A program made the translations under genes and the position numbers. This document shows positions 19,373 through 29,408 of a stretch of 64,000 nucleotides of DNA, piece by piece; the first letter of the stretch is position 1; every line of letters begins with the position of its first letter. The DNA lies in the NCBI GenBank assembly GCA_945280365.1, contig CALYQD010000002.1:124001-188000 (forward strand), in the 5' to 3' direction. The stretch is from an uncultured Apibacter sp. (GTDB taxonomy: Bacteria > Bacteroidota > Bacteroidia > Flavobacteriales > Weeksellaceae). Below the pieces are notes generated by a model that ran no database searches, was not told the DNA's origin, and saw only the letters and a list, made by a program, of their open reading frames with translations.

Positions 19373-20362
19373 TTATTTACTTGTATTTTTTTCAGTGTTT
19401 TGGTTATTATTTTGAGTTTTTTTCTTTGGGACATATTTACTTCCGTATCCAGTTTTTGTTTGAGTTTTACTTGTATTTTTAATTTCTTTTTTAGGATTAG
19501 CAGAAACATTAGATTTATCTACATATTCCTCAGTTGCAGAAATATTTATTTTTGATTCTAATGTCTTTTTCTTAAGGCCTTCTTTAGAATTGTCTTTACT
19601 TTCATTTAAATCTAAAGATTGATTATTGTTATTATTCAATTCGTTTGTGTTATCAATATCTTCAGATTCTGATTTAGTTTTACTTTGCTTATTTTTGGGA
19701 ACATATTTTCTTCCCCATCCTGATTTTTGTTGCTTTTTGTTCGACTCTTTTTTTTCTTTATTATTTTTTGTATCGTTTGATTTACTATCTAGATCTTCAT
19801 TTGGCTTTATAGATGCAGATGTTTTGGCATTTTTATCTTCTTTTTCTTTATTTTTTGTTGCAATTCCTAATTGTTTCAAAACTTTATCTGTAATATCATA
19901 TTTAGAATCAGTATAAACCATAATTAAATCAGAAGACTTGTCTAATATTAAGTTATATTTATCTTTTGCTGCTATCGCATTTATTGCATTCCAGATTTGA
20001 TCTTGTAAAGGTTTTACTAAATTAACTCTAAGATTGATTGACTCGCCTTTTGATCCGAATTTTTTTTCAATAAATTCATGTAATGCTTTATCAGTGCTAT
20101 CAATTTGAAACAATCTGGATTTTTGCTGATCATCCGTTAACAATATCTTTTCATTTTCAAATTCAATCCGTAGCTTTTCCAAATTTGATTGTCTATTTAC
20201 AATCTCTTCCTGCCATTTTTTTACTTCATTATCCAGTTTTTGTTCAGATTGTTGATATTGCGGTAATTGTTTTAAAATATACTGCGTATCTACATAAGCC
20301 ATTTTTTGAGCAATGCCGTAACTAAATAGTAATAGCAGTGCATATGTCAATATTTTCTTCAT
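19373..20362 (-). CDS. OmpH/Skp-family protein with long low-complexity C-terminal extension
   Basis: Signal peptide, MAYVDTQYILKQLPQYQQSEQKL, coiled coil, KYNLILDKSSDLIMVYTDSKYDITDKVLKQLGI, then about 160 aa rich in K/N/S/E. Confidence 0.85.
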   Translation of the reverse strand: MKKILTYALLLLFSYGIAQKMAYVDTQYILKQLPQYQQSEQKLDNEVKKWQEEIVNRQSNLEKLRIEFENEKILLTDDQQKSRLFQIDSTDKALHEFIEKKFGSKGESINLRVNLVKPLQDQIWNAINAIAAKDKYNLILDKSSDLIMVYTDSKYDITDKVLKQLGIATKNKEKEDKNAKTSASIKPNEDLDSKSNDTKNNKEKKESNKKQQKSGWGRKYVPKNKQSKTKSESEDIDNTNELNNNNNQSLDLNESKDNSKEGLKKKTLESKINISATEEYVDKSNVSANPKKEIKNTSKTQTKTGYGSKYVPKKKTQNNNQNTEKNTSK

Positions 20363-20464
20363 TGTAACTATATATAGGGCTTTTCTAAAATCATACCAAT
20401 TTTTTACAAACTTAATTTATCTATAAATATATTATTTTAATAATATATCTGACTATACTTATAA

Positions 20465-23029
20465 TTAAAATTGTTGACCGAATATGAAATGAGTTTCCCA
20501 ACCATTAGCACTATTTGAGTTAATTGTTGAATCAAATCCTTTAGCGAAATCAAATCCTAACATACCAAATTGAGGCATGAAAATTCTAATTCCAAATCCA
20601 GCTGACCTTTTTAACTCAAACGGATTAAATGACTTATTATTGCTCCAAGTGTTACCTCCCTCTGCAAAAGTTAATGCATAAATTTTTGTAGCACCTCCTA
20701 ATAAAACCGGATAACGCAATTCCAGCATAAATCTCGAATATGAAGTTCCTCCACCTAGTGGAGTTATATCTTCTCCTGAAACTCCACCAAAAGAAGTTGC
20801 ATCTCTATAACCTCGCAAAGGAATAATTTCTCTACCGTCAAATCTATTTCCATAAAGACCGGTTCCTCCTAAATAAAATCTTTCAAAAGGAGGTATTCCT
20901 ACCTTAGAATTATAATTACTTAAGAATCCGAACTCTCCTCCAGCTTTCAAAACAAATTTTCCAATTAATTCTTGATACCAATAAGCTTTCATCTTGATCT
21001 TATAATATTCTAGCCATTTATATTTTTCCTTATCGGTCTTCTTATTATAATCCTCATTATTAAACGCTGAGTAGGGAGGGGTAAATTTGATAGAAAGCTC
21101 AAATTCTGATCCCATGGTTGGAAAAATTGGATCAAATCCTGCAGAATATCTTCCTAAACTTGCATATAAACTAAAATTATTACTTTCTCCATTATCCCAG
21201 GTGGTATAGCCTAATGCATTTTCATCGGCTATATTAAATGGATAATTTCTGAAAGAATATAATTGATAATTAATTCCATAAGATAATCTAAAATAATTAT
21301 CCGGCCAGTTTAAACGGGTGGTTAAACCTACTTGACCTCCATATATATCTAATTTATTTTTTCCTTCTGCGTAATAATTATTATAGTTTAATATAGTACT
21401 ATATAGAGATACAGTCATAGAGGTAGGTCTTTTACCGGTAATCCATGGTTCTGTAAACGAAATACTATAGTTTTGATAATTGCTTCCTGCTTGAGCTCTT
21501 AATGATATGCTTTGTCCATCTCCTGATGGTATCGGCTTCCAAGCTTTTTTCTTAAAAAAATCATTAAATGAGAAATTTCCGAATGTAAGTCCTAAAGTCC
21601 CAATAAATCGATTACCTCCATATCCTCCTTGTAATTCTATCTGACTATTTGTTCCTTTTTCTTCTAATTTATAATTAACGTCTACCGTACGGGTTTCTAC
21701 ATTAGGTGTGATGTCCGGACGTAAGGTTTGTGCTTCAAAATATCCCATTTGAGCTAATTCCATAATAGTTCTTTGTATATCTTCTTTTGAAAAAAGATCC
21801 CCAGGTCTAGTACTGAGAGAACGTTGTATCACATGGTCATGGGTTTTCGTATTTCCTGAAAAAGTCACCTTATCCCAATAGGCTTGTTCTCCTTCTCTTA
21901 TTTTTATTTCAACATCAATAGTATCGTTTCGTACTGCTTTTTCTATTGGGATTACATTTGAAAATACATATCCATTATTATAATAAAGAGTCGCTATATC
22001 ATCATTTTTTTCTGATCCAGATACTTTTTTATTAAATCCGACAGCATCATAAGGATCTCCCTTTTTATAGCCAATGACTTTAGTTAGCGTTTCACTGGAA
22101 TAAGCAGAATTTCCTGAAAAGGTAACATTTCCTAAATAATATCTTTTCCCTTCTTCTACATTTACTTTAACATTAAAATTTTTTTTATTTGTTCTGATTA
22201 CTGTATCTGAAGTTATTTTAGCATCTCTAAATCCATATGATTGAAATGTTTCAACTACTCTGTTCAAATCTTCTAAATACTTTTCCGGAACGTATTTTGA
22301 TTTCTTCCAAAATCGATAAAATCTTTTTTGTTTTGTATTTTTAAAAGCTCGTGATCTCACGGTTGAAGCTTTTAAAACTTTAGTTCCGTTAATCCTGATG
22401 GAGCTTACTTTAACTCTTGGTCCTTTATCTATTGTTACATTCCAATTAACCAAATTAGGATCTGATGGATTGGCAGATTCTTTTATAACAGCCATGGCAT
22501 CAGGGAAACCCTTTTCCGTATACTCATTTTTTATAGAGTTTTGAAGTTTAGTACGTAAATCATCAGTAATTTTAGATTTAGTTTTAAGCCCATTATCTTT
22601 GATAAGCTTTTCTCCTTTTGATTTACTGATTCCATGGAATTTAACTGTTCCTAAATCAGGAAGTGCAACTAGATTTATTCGAAGGTACACTTCTTTATTA
22701 ATTATTTTGGTTAAAAAGATCTCAACATTAGCAAAAAGTTTAGAATCCCACAACTTTTTTACTGCTGTATTAATCTGCATTCCAGGTATTTCGACTATAT
22801 CTCCTTCATATAAGCCTGTGTATCGCATGATTTGATTTTTGGAATACTTATCGGTTCCTGTAATTTTGATCTCTTTAATACGTAATGCAGAATCATCTTT
22901 AGAAGAGGTATCTAAATCTTTATTCACCCCAGCATTAGATGTTTGCCCAGACACTTGGACGCTATCTGAAACCTGACCAAATATAAATGTATGTATTGAG
23001 ATTAAAACGGCCGCTAATAATTTCTTCAT
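20465..23029 (-). CDS. bamA: Outer membrane protein assembly factor BamA
   Basis: POTRA repeats and C-terminal barrel (FYLGGTGLYGNRFDGREIIPLRGYRD ... GFGIRIFMPQFGMLGFDFAKGFD). Confidence 0.93.
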   Translation of the reverse strand: MKKLLAAVLISIHTFIFGQVSDSVQVSGQTSNAGVNKDLDTSSKDDSALRIKEIKITGTDKYSKNQIMRYTGLYEGDIVEIPGMQINTAVKKLWDSKLFANVEIFLTKIINKEVYLRINLVALPDLGTVKFHGISKSKGEKLIKDNGLKTKSKITDDLRTKLQNSIKNEYTEKGFPDAMAVIKESANPSDPNLVNWNVTIDKGPRVKVSSIRINGTKVLKASTVRSRAFKNTKQKRFYRFWKKSKYVPEKYLEDLNRVVETFQSYGFRDAKITSDTVIRTNKKNFNVKVNVEEGKRYYLGNVTFSGNSAYSSETLTKVIGYKKGDPYDAVGFNKKVSGSEKNDDIATLYYNNGYVFSNVIPIEKAVRNDTIDVEIKIREGEQAYWDKVTFSGNTKTHDHVIQRSLSTRPGDLFSKEDIQRTIMELAQMGYFEAQTLRPDITPNVETRTVDVNYKLEEKGTNSQIELQGGYGGNRFIGTLGLTFGNFSFNDFFKKKAWKPIPSGDGQSISLRAQAGSNYQNYSISFTEPWITGKRPTSMTVSLYSTILNYNNYYAEGKNKLDIYGGQVGLTTRLNWPDNYFRLSYGINYQLYSFRNYPFNIADENALGYTTWDNGESNNFSLYASLGRYSAGFDPIFPTMGSEFELSIKFTPPYSAFNNEDYNKKTDKEKYKWLEYYKIKMKAYWYQELIGKFVLKAGGEFGFLSNYNSKVGIPPFERFYLGGTGLYGNRFDGREIIPLRGYRDATSFGGVSGEDITPLGGGTSYSRFMLELRYPVLLGGATKIYALTFAEGGNTWSNNKSFNPFELKRSAGFGIRIFMPQFGMLGFDFAKGFDSTINSNSANGWETHFIFGQQF

Positions 23030-23047
23030 GTATAATTTTTACTTCTT

Positions 23048-23797
23048 TTACTTTACTTTTATTTGTTCGCTTATTTTTCCAAATCTTCTTTCTCTGGTCT
23101 GATAAAATTCTATTGCTTTCGAAAATTCATCTTTGTTAAAATCAGGCCATAATGTATCTGTAAAATATAATTCTGCGTAGGCTATTTGCCAAAGTAAAAA
23201 ATTACTAATTCTTTGTTCTCCACTAGTTCTAATAAGAAGATCTACATCTGGTAGATCATTAGTATATAAATATTGATTAAAAATATTCTCATTTATTTGT
23301 TCTAAGGACAATTCATTGTTTGAAAAATCTAAGGCTATTTTTTTAGTTGCATCTACAATCTCATTTTTAGAACCATAGCTTAATGCTAAGGTTAAGGTCC
23401 CCTTTTGATTATTACAAGTTTCAGTGATCAGTATATTCAACTCCTCGCTAACATTCTTAGGGAATTTATCAATATTACCGATTACTTTAACTCTAATCCC
23501 TTTTTCCTTTAAACTCTTTGTTTCTTTTTTTATAGTATTCACTAATAATCCCATTAATGAATTAACTTCTAAAATCGGTCTATTCCAATTTTCTGTAGAA
23601 AATGCATATAAGGTAAGATAGGGTATATTTGTATCATCACAAAATTCAATTGCTTCTCGAACGGCTTTAATTGCATTTTGATGTCCCAAACTACGAATCA
23701 TACCTCTTTTTTTAGCCCATCTACCGTTGCCATCCATAATTATAGCAACATGTCGGGGTAACTTATTTTCTTCTATAAATATATCTTTTTTAGACAT
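23048..23797 (-). CDS. uppS: Isoprenyl transferase (undecaprenyl diphosphate synthase)
   Basis: LPRHVAIIMDGNGRWAKKRGM, LTLYAFSTENWNRP, DLLIRTSGEQRISNFLLWQIAYAELYFTDTLWPDF. Likely start MSKKDIF (23797). Confidence 0.95.
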   Translation of the reverse strand: MSKKDIFIEENKLPRHVAIIMDGNGRWAKKRGMIRSLGHQNAIKAVREAIEFCDDTNIPYLTLYAFSTENWNRPILEVNSLMGLLVNTIKKETKSLKEKGIRVKVIGNIDKFPKNVSEELNILITETCNNQKGTLTLALSYGSKNEIVDATKKIALDFSNNELSLEQINENIFNQYLYTNDLPDVDLLIRTSGEQRISNFLLWQIAYAELYFTDTLWPDFNKDEFSKAIEFYQTRERRFGKISEQIKVK

Positions 23798-23810
23798 TAA
23801 TAATTTTAAT

Positions 23811-24677
23811 TTAATAACAATAACATGGAGGTCTACCAAATGTATATGTTAAGTTTATTCCCCATATTAAATACCAATCATTACTTTTAAATGTATTACC
23901 TGTTTGGTGTTTTCCTATTATTTTAGAGTTTCTCCTATTTATTTCATCTTTTATGTTAGAATCTGTCGCACTAATGCTATTTAACTTTGGATCAACATTT
24001 ATAGTTATATTTTTGTTTTTTACAGAACTATAATCAAGATTATCTTGAAATGTATATCTTGCTCCTACTTCAAATGATAATAACCAATCGTATTTAATCT
24101 TAATTTTATATCCTATTCCAAAAGGAATATTAAAACCGAATTTCATGGATTTTTTATAATTTTCTTCTGTTATAAAATCCTTATAATCTTTTGGGTTTCG
24201 AAAAGATCCATCAGAATTTTTAGCACGTGTATGATTGATTGTATATTTTCTATCATTATATCCATATCCTCCAATTCCAGCAAATATATAAGGGGATGAT
24301 CCGGAATATTTTATATCGTTAATATCAAAGAAATAATACTCAAATAGAACCGAGGTTTCTAATATTGTATTACTTCCTGAAATAAGTCTTTTGTACCTGT
24401 AGTCTTCACTCGCTTTTTCATCATCAAAAAACACCCTGTTATATATTAAATTAAGCCTTAAGCTTTGTCTATTATCTAAATTATATCTATAAAGTAGACC
24501 TAGTGAAATTGGTATTCTATCCATATCCATAGGTAAAATCTCAATATAGTTTGTTTTACCTATATCTCCAATAATATTAGCTCTTCCAATAGAAATTCCA
24601 AGTTCATTACGTTGGGCCTTTATATGTATCAGACAACAAGTACAAATTAGAATAATTAATAAGAAAATATTTTTCAT
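23811..24677 (-). CDS. DUF6089-type outer membrane beta-barrel protein
   Basis: Signal peptide; RNELGISIGRANIIGDIGKTNYI, LGLLYRYNLDNRQSLRLNLIYNRV, C-terminal YLIWGINLTYTFGRPPCYCY; position upstream of uppS-bamA is typical of Bacteroidota. Confidence 0.8.
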   Translation of the reverse strand: MKNIFLLIILICTCCLIHIKAQRNELGISIGRANIIGDIGKTNYIEILPMDMDRIPISLGLLYRYNLDNRQSLRLNLIYNRVFFDDEKASEDYRYKRLISGSNTILETSVLFEYYFFDINDIKYSGSSPYIFAGIGGYGYNDRKYTINHTRAKNSDGSFRNPKDYKDFITEENYKKSMKFGFNIPFGIGYKIKIKYDWLLSFEVGARYTFQDNLDYSSVKNKNITINVDPKLNSISATDSNIKDEINRRNSKIIGKHQTGNTFKSNDWYLIWGINLTYTFGRPPCYCY

Positions 24678-24929
24678 TTTAATTTAATATTATTTCACAT
24701 AATGCACTAAACGTGAAATAAAGTTATTATGTTGCATTTTTCTTTGCAATTATCTATCATCTCAAACAACAAATATAATAATTCTTTTTATGTTTATACT
24801 CTTTATTTTATTATTAACTTATTTTTAGTACATAACCTTTATTTTAAATATCTTTTTACCCTTTCTATTAAAAATAAAATTCAAATTTTAAAATTGTTAT
24901 ATGTAAAATTTGATTATTTTTGGAATCTA

Positions 24930-25907
24930 ATGTCTAAGATAACTGAACAAATTAAAATTCCAATTGCTGATGAAATGAAGCTTTTCGAGAAGAGATTCTA
25001 TGAATCTATGAAAAGTAAAGTTCCCTTGTTGGATAGAATAACTCAGTTTATTGTTAGAAGAAAAGGTAAGCAAATGCGTCCTATGTTTGTATTCTTAACA
25101 GCTAAGCTTACCGGTACTATAACTGATAAAACTTATCGTGCAGCTTCATTAATTGAACTTATTCATACTGCAACCTTAGTCCATGATGATGTAGTAGACG
25201 AGAGTTATATGAGAAGAGGGTTCTTTTCAATTAATGCATTATGGAAAAATAAAATTGCTGTTTTGGTAGGTGATTATCTTCTTTCCAAAAGCGTATTATT
25301 AGCTACTGATAATCAAGATTTAGATTTACTATCAATTATCTCTAGAACTATACGTGAAATGTCTGAAGGAGAGTTACTGCAACTGGAAAAAAGCCGTATG
25401 CTTGATATAACAGAAGAAGTTTATTTTGAAATTATACGTCAAAAAACTGCTGTTCTTATATCTGCCTGTTGCGAAGCTGGAGCACGTTCTACTTTTGCTT
25501 CTGATGAAAATGCTGAAAAACTGCGACTCTTTGGGGAATATACTGGTATTGCATTTCAAATTAAAGATGACTTATTTGATTACACAAGTACCAATCTTAT
25601 CGGGAAACCTATAGGAATTGATATTCAGGAAAGAAAAATGACACTCCCTTTAATTTACGTTCTTTCCACAACAACTAAAGAGAATAAAAAGTGGTTAATT
25701 AATTCCATTAAAAACCATAACAAGGATAAAAAAAGAGTTTCTGAAATAATTAATTTTGTTAAGGAAAACGGAGGACTAAACTATACGATAAATAAGATGA
25801 ATGAATATAAACAAAAAGCGCTAGATATTTTAGTTACTTTTCCTAAAAACGAAAATCGTGATTCTTTAGAGCTTATGCTAAAATATGTTATTGAAAGAAA
25901 ACATTAA
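24930..25907 (+). CDS. Polyprenyl (octaprenyl-type) diphosphate synthase
   Basis: GKQMRPMFVFLTAKL, LIHTATLVHDDVVDESYMRRG and AFQIKDDLFDYTS (DDxxD motifs). Likely start MSKITEQ at 24930; the upstream 67 codons are AT-rich intergenic. Confidence 0.92.
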   Translation: MSKITEQIKIPIADEMKLFEKRFYESMKSKVPLLDRITQFIVRRKGKQMRPMFVFLTAKLTGTITDKTYRAASLIELIHTATLVHDDVVDESYMRRGFFSINALWKNKIAVLVGDYLLSKSVLLATDNQDLDLLSIISRTIREMSEGELLQLEKSRMLDITEEVYFEIIRQKTAVLISACCEAGARSTFASDENAEKLRLFGEYTGIAFQIKDDLFDYTSTNLIGKPIGIDIQERKMTLPLIYVLSTTTKENKKWLINSIKNHNKDKKRVSEIINFVKENGGLNYTINKMNEYKQKALDILVTFPKNENRDSLELMLKYVIERKH

Positions 25908-26138
25908 AGAATTAACACTTTTATTTTTCTACAATTACAATAATTTGATTACTTCATTTAAATAAATTTAGCCTTTTGAAAATTGAACATTACAAATTAA
26001 GCGATGGATTTTTATATTAATGTAGAAGGAAATTTAAAAAATAATTTTTCACTTTATAAGCAAATGGCATCCGTCTCCGATTATTGTTTATAAGATGAAT
26101 TTGTTATTTTCTAAACCTCCTATTATTATAACTATCAA

Positions 26139-28184
26139 TTAATTTTCTTGTTTTTCTAGAAATAAATAAAATGCATACTCTAATGCAACCTCTTTCAATG
26201 ATTCGAAACGTCCGCTTGAACCTCCATGTCCTGCATCCATATTGGTTTGTAATAATAAAAGATTAGAATCTGTTTTCATATCTCTAAGTTTTGCCACCCA
26301 TTTAGCCGGCTCCCAGTATTGTACCTGAGAATCGTGTAAACCGGTTGTTACTAACATATTGGGATACTCTTTCTTTTCGACATTATCATATGGAGAATAA
26401 GATTTCATATAATTATAATATTCTATTTGATTTGGATTTCCCCATTCGTCATATTCTCCTGTGGTTAAGGGAATATTCTCATCCAACATGGTGGTAACTA
26501 CATCTACAAAGGGGACATCTGCGACCACTCCATGAAAAAGTTTGGGTGCATAATTAATTACTGCTCCCATTAATAAACCGCCGGCACTTCCCCCATTGGC
26601 ATATAAATGATTGCATGAAGTGTATTCATTTTTAATTAAATATTCAGCACTATCTATAAAATCGAAGAATGTATTTTTCTTTTTTAACATTTTCCCTTCT
26701 TCATACCAAAGTCTACCTAAGTCTTCCCCACCCCTTACATGAGTTATTACGTAAATGAAGCCTCGATCCAATAAAGATAAGCGTATTGAACTAAAAGTAG
26801 CATCCATCGAATATCCATAAGATCCATAAGCATATAATAATAAGGGGGTATTTTTTGAAGGCGTTGTATCTTTTCTCATTACTAAAGACATAGGTATACT
26901 TACTCCGTCCCTTGCTTTTGCCCATATTCTCTTAGTTATATAATTATCTTTAGTAAAATTTCCGATTACTTCCTGCTCTTTTAATACAGTCATTTCTTTT
27001 GTACGCATATTATAATCTATATCACTCCATGGCGTAGTCATAGAGGTATAACGATACCTTATTATTTCTGTATCAAAATCTCTATTAACAGATGTGCCCA
27101 CTGTATAAACTTCTTCTTCAAAAGGAATTTCATACGTAACTGAATTGTCCCAACTTTTAATTTTTATATGTGTTAATCCACATTCACGTTCTTCTGTCAC
27201 TAAATAATTTCTAAATAGCTCAAATCCTTCCAGTAAGATTTTTTCATTATGCGGAATTACTTCAATCCAATTTTCTTTTTCTGTTTCTGTTATTGAAGTC
27301 TTCATCAATTTAAAGTTAGTAGCACCATCTTTATTAGTAAGAATGTAGAAGAAATCATCAAAATGGTCAAATGAGTACTCTAACCCTCTTATTCTCTCTT
27401 GAAATATTTTCCATTTTGCATTGGGATTATCGGCAGGAATAAACCTATATTCATCAGTTAATGTACTACCGGATGCTATAACTATATATTTTAAGGATTT
27501 AGTTTTAGTTACATATACAGTAAAGGTTTCATCTTTTTCTTCAAATAATAATATATCTTCTTTTTGTGATGTTCCTAATACATGCTTATATATTTTAGAA
27601 GAACGTAAGGTTTTTGGGTCTTGAACTGAATAAAATAGTGTATGATTATCATTTGCCCATACTACATTCCCCGTTGTGTTTTCTAATATATCGGAAAGTA
27701 ATTCTCCTGTTATTAAATTTTTAATCTGTATTGAATAGATTCTTCGTCCAATTGTATCAACAGAATAACATGCCATTGTATTATCCGGACTTACACTAAC
27801 GCTTCCAATTTGATAAAATTTATATTCTTTAGCCATTTGATTAACATCAAACATAATTTCCTCTTGGGCATTTAAAGATTCTTTTTTTCGAATATATATC
27901 GGATATTCACCTCCTTTTATATATTTGGTTGCATACCAATACTTATTAAATTTATAGGGAACTGATTCATCATCTTCTTTGATCCTAGACTTCATTTCTC
28001 CAAATAAATCTTTTTGTAATTGTTCCGTAGATCTCATTTGCTCTTGGGTGTAAGCATTTTCCTTCTCCAAATACTTTATCACTTCCGGATTATCTCTATC
28101 ATTAAGCCAATAGTAATTATCGATTCTTGTATCATTATGAATAACCAACTTTTTAGGAATTTTCTTCGCTACAGGTGCCTGCAT
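26139..28184 (-). CDS. ptrB: S9 family peptidase, oligopeptidase B-like
   Basis: DNYYWLNDRDNPEVIKYLEKENAYT, YAYGSYGYSMDATFSSIRLSLLDRGFIYVITHVRGGEDLGR, ANGGSAGGLLMGAVINYAP (GxSxGG nucleophile), LLLQTNMDAGHGGSSGR. Confidence 0.92.
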   Translation of the reverse strand: MQAPVAKKIPKKLVIHNDTRIDNYYWLNDRDNPEVIKYLEKENAYTQEQMRSTEQLQKDLFGEMKSRIKEDDESVPYKFNKYWYATKYIKGGEYPIYIRKKESLNAQEEIMFDVNQMAKEYKFYQIGSVSVSPDNTMACYSVDTIGRRIYSIQIKNLITGELLSDILENTTGNVVWANDNHTLFYSVQDPKTLRSSKIYKHVLGTSQKEDILLFEEKDETFTVYVTKTKSLKYIVIASGSTLTDEYRFIPADNPNAKWKIFQERIRGLEYSFDHFDDFFYILTNKDGATNFKLMKTSITETEKENWIEVIPHNEKILLEGFELFRNYLVTEERECGLTHIKIKSWDNSVTYEIPFEEEVYTVGTSVNRDFDTEIIRYRYTSMTTPWSDIDYNMRTKEMTVLKEQEVIGNFTKDNYITKRIWAKARDGVSIPMSLVMRKDTTPSKNTPLLLYAYGSYGYSMDATFSSIRLSLLDRGFIYVITHVRGGEDLGRLWYEEGKMLKKKNTFFDFIDSAEYLIKNEYTSCNHLYANGGSAGGLLMGAVINYAPKLFHGVVADVPFVDVVTTMLDENIPLTTGEYDEWGNPNQIEYYNYMKSYSPYDNVEKKEYPNMLVTTGLHDSQVQYWEPAKWVAKLRDMKTDSNLLLLQTNMDAGHGGSSGRFESLKEVALEYAFYLFLEKQEN

Positions 28185-28395
28185 ATTTACTTAATTTATT
28201 ATCAACATCAAAAATAAGGGTAAAAATATAGAAAGACAATAAGTTTAGATATTTTTATTAAGTCCCTATAAATAAAATACAATAAATTGTATTTATTAAT
28301 TAACAAATTTGATCATTGTTAATATTTAAAATCTTTATTTTATAAAACTTTATTTAATTTTCATTACCCCTACTTTTATCCCTACTTTAATTTCA

Positions 28396-28403
28396 TATAT
28401 TTG
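28396..28403 (+). promoter_or_regulatory. Bacteroidota-type -7 element upstream of the YbjQ-like gene
   Basis: TATATTTG matches TAnnTTTG, 26 nt before the ATG; no clear -33 TTTG. Confidence 0.4.
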
Positions 28404-28428
28404 CACAAATATTTTAATTTATTAATAA

Positions 28429-28746
28429 ATGATATTAACTACAACTAATTCTATTGAAGGATTTACCACAAAGGAATATAAGGGTATTGTAAGCGGTGAA
28501 ACTATTATTGGAGCAAATTTTATCAAGGATTTCAAAGCAAATCTTACCGATTTTTTCGGTGGTAGGTCTACTGCTTATGAAAAAGTTTTAATTGAAGCTA
28601 AACAAACGGCATTACAAGAGTTGGAAAAAAATGCAAAACAATTAGGAGCAAATGCTGTTATCGGTATTCATATAGATTATGAAACTTTGGGTGCTAAAGG
28701 GAGTATGATTATGGTATCTATCTCTGGCACAGCTGTAATAATTTAA
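28429..28746 (+). CDS. YbjQ/UPF0145 family protein
   Basis: 105 aa; EGFTTKEYKGIVSGETIIGANF, GGRSTAYEKVLIEAKQTALQELEKNAKQLGANAVIGIHIDYE. Confidence 0.9.
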   Translation: MILTTTNSIEGFTTKEYKGIVSGETIIGANFIKDFKANLTDFFGGRSTAYEKVLIEAKQTALQELEKNAKQLGANAVIGIHIDYETLGAKGSMIMVSISGTAVII

Positions 28747-28983
28747 AATAAATATTGATAAAACTCCTTTCAATTTTCTGCCTTTTTATTTAGTATTTCA
28801 ATTTATTCATAAACAAATATTGATAGCGACAACGCTACTTATTTTATTTGAAATAAAAAGAAATACAAATAGAAAATATATTAAAAGAATCTTTTAAAGA
28901 TCTCATTTCAGGATTCATTTATTAGATGGTGGAGGCGAATTCTATGAAATTTAGCTTTGAAGGTACGTGAAGATGCTACTCAA

Positions 28984-29025
28984 TATTTTCCGTGAAGATG
29001 TCGCATAATACTTTCACGGAAAATA
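28984..29025. repeat. Inverted repeat / hairpin in intergenic desert
   Basis: Perfect 13-bp arms tattttccgtgaa (28984-28996) and ttcacggaaaata (29013-29025), 16-nt loop. Confidence 0.8.
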
Positions 29026-29345
29026 CAAAAAAATAAAATATTTACATGGCACATTAATCTTAGCCTTACAATTAGTTTCAGATTTTTCCCAAAAAAACAC
29101 TTTCATGGAATAAATATATTATCAATAAATTTCCTGAATTTAATTTTCTTTCTCATTCTTTTATAAAGAAGACAATTTTCCGATAAAAGAGCTCTCATTA
29201 CTTACACTGAATTACTTTTAAATATCGTATTTTCAACATAACATTATATAAATGAGTCCTCTTTAATTGCTCAACACCTCCTATTATTTATTTTATTGTA
29301 TTTTTATAAAATTAAGATTATTAATAAAGTCTTTTTTATATAAAC

Positions 29346-29373
29346 AAAAAACCCTCAAAAATGAGAGTTTTTT
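29346..29373 (-). terminator. Terminator downstream of nuoD
   Basis: aaaaaaccctca / tgagagtttttt stem (one mismatch), 4-nt loop, T-rich in the minus-strand direction. Confidence 0.7.
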
Positions 29374-29408
29374 ATTTAATATATGTAATAATTTAAGTTT
29401 AGTTACAT

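Noticed and set aside
19626-19916. 96-aa plus-strand ORF
   Set aside because: Antisense to the K/N/S-rich tail of the OmpH paralog; hydrophobic F/L/S composition is the expected complement of lysine/asparagine codons.
24729-24929. N-terminal 67-codon extension of the polyprenyl synthase ORF
   Set aside because: AT-rich, F/Y/N/I-rich translation typical of intergenic DNA; the family N-terminus starts at MSKITEQ.
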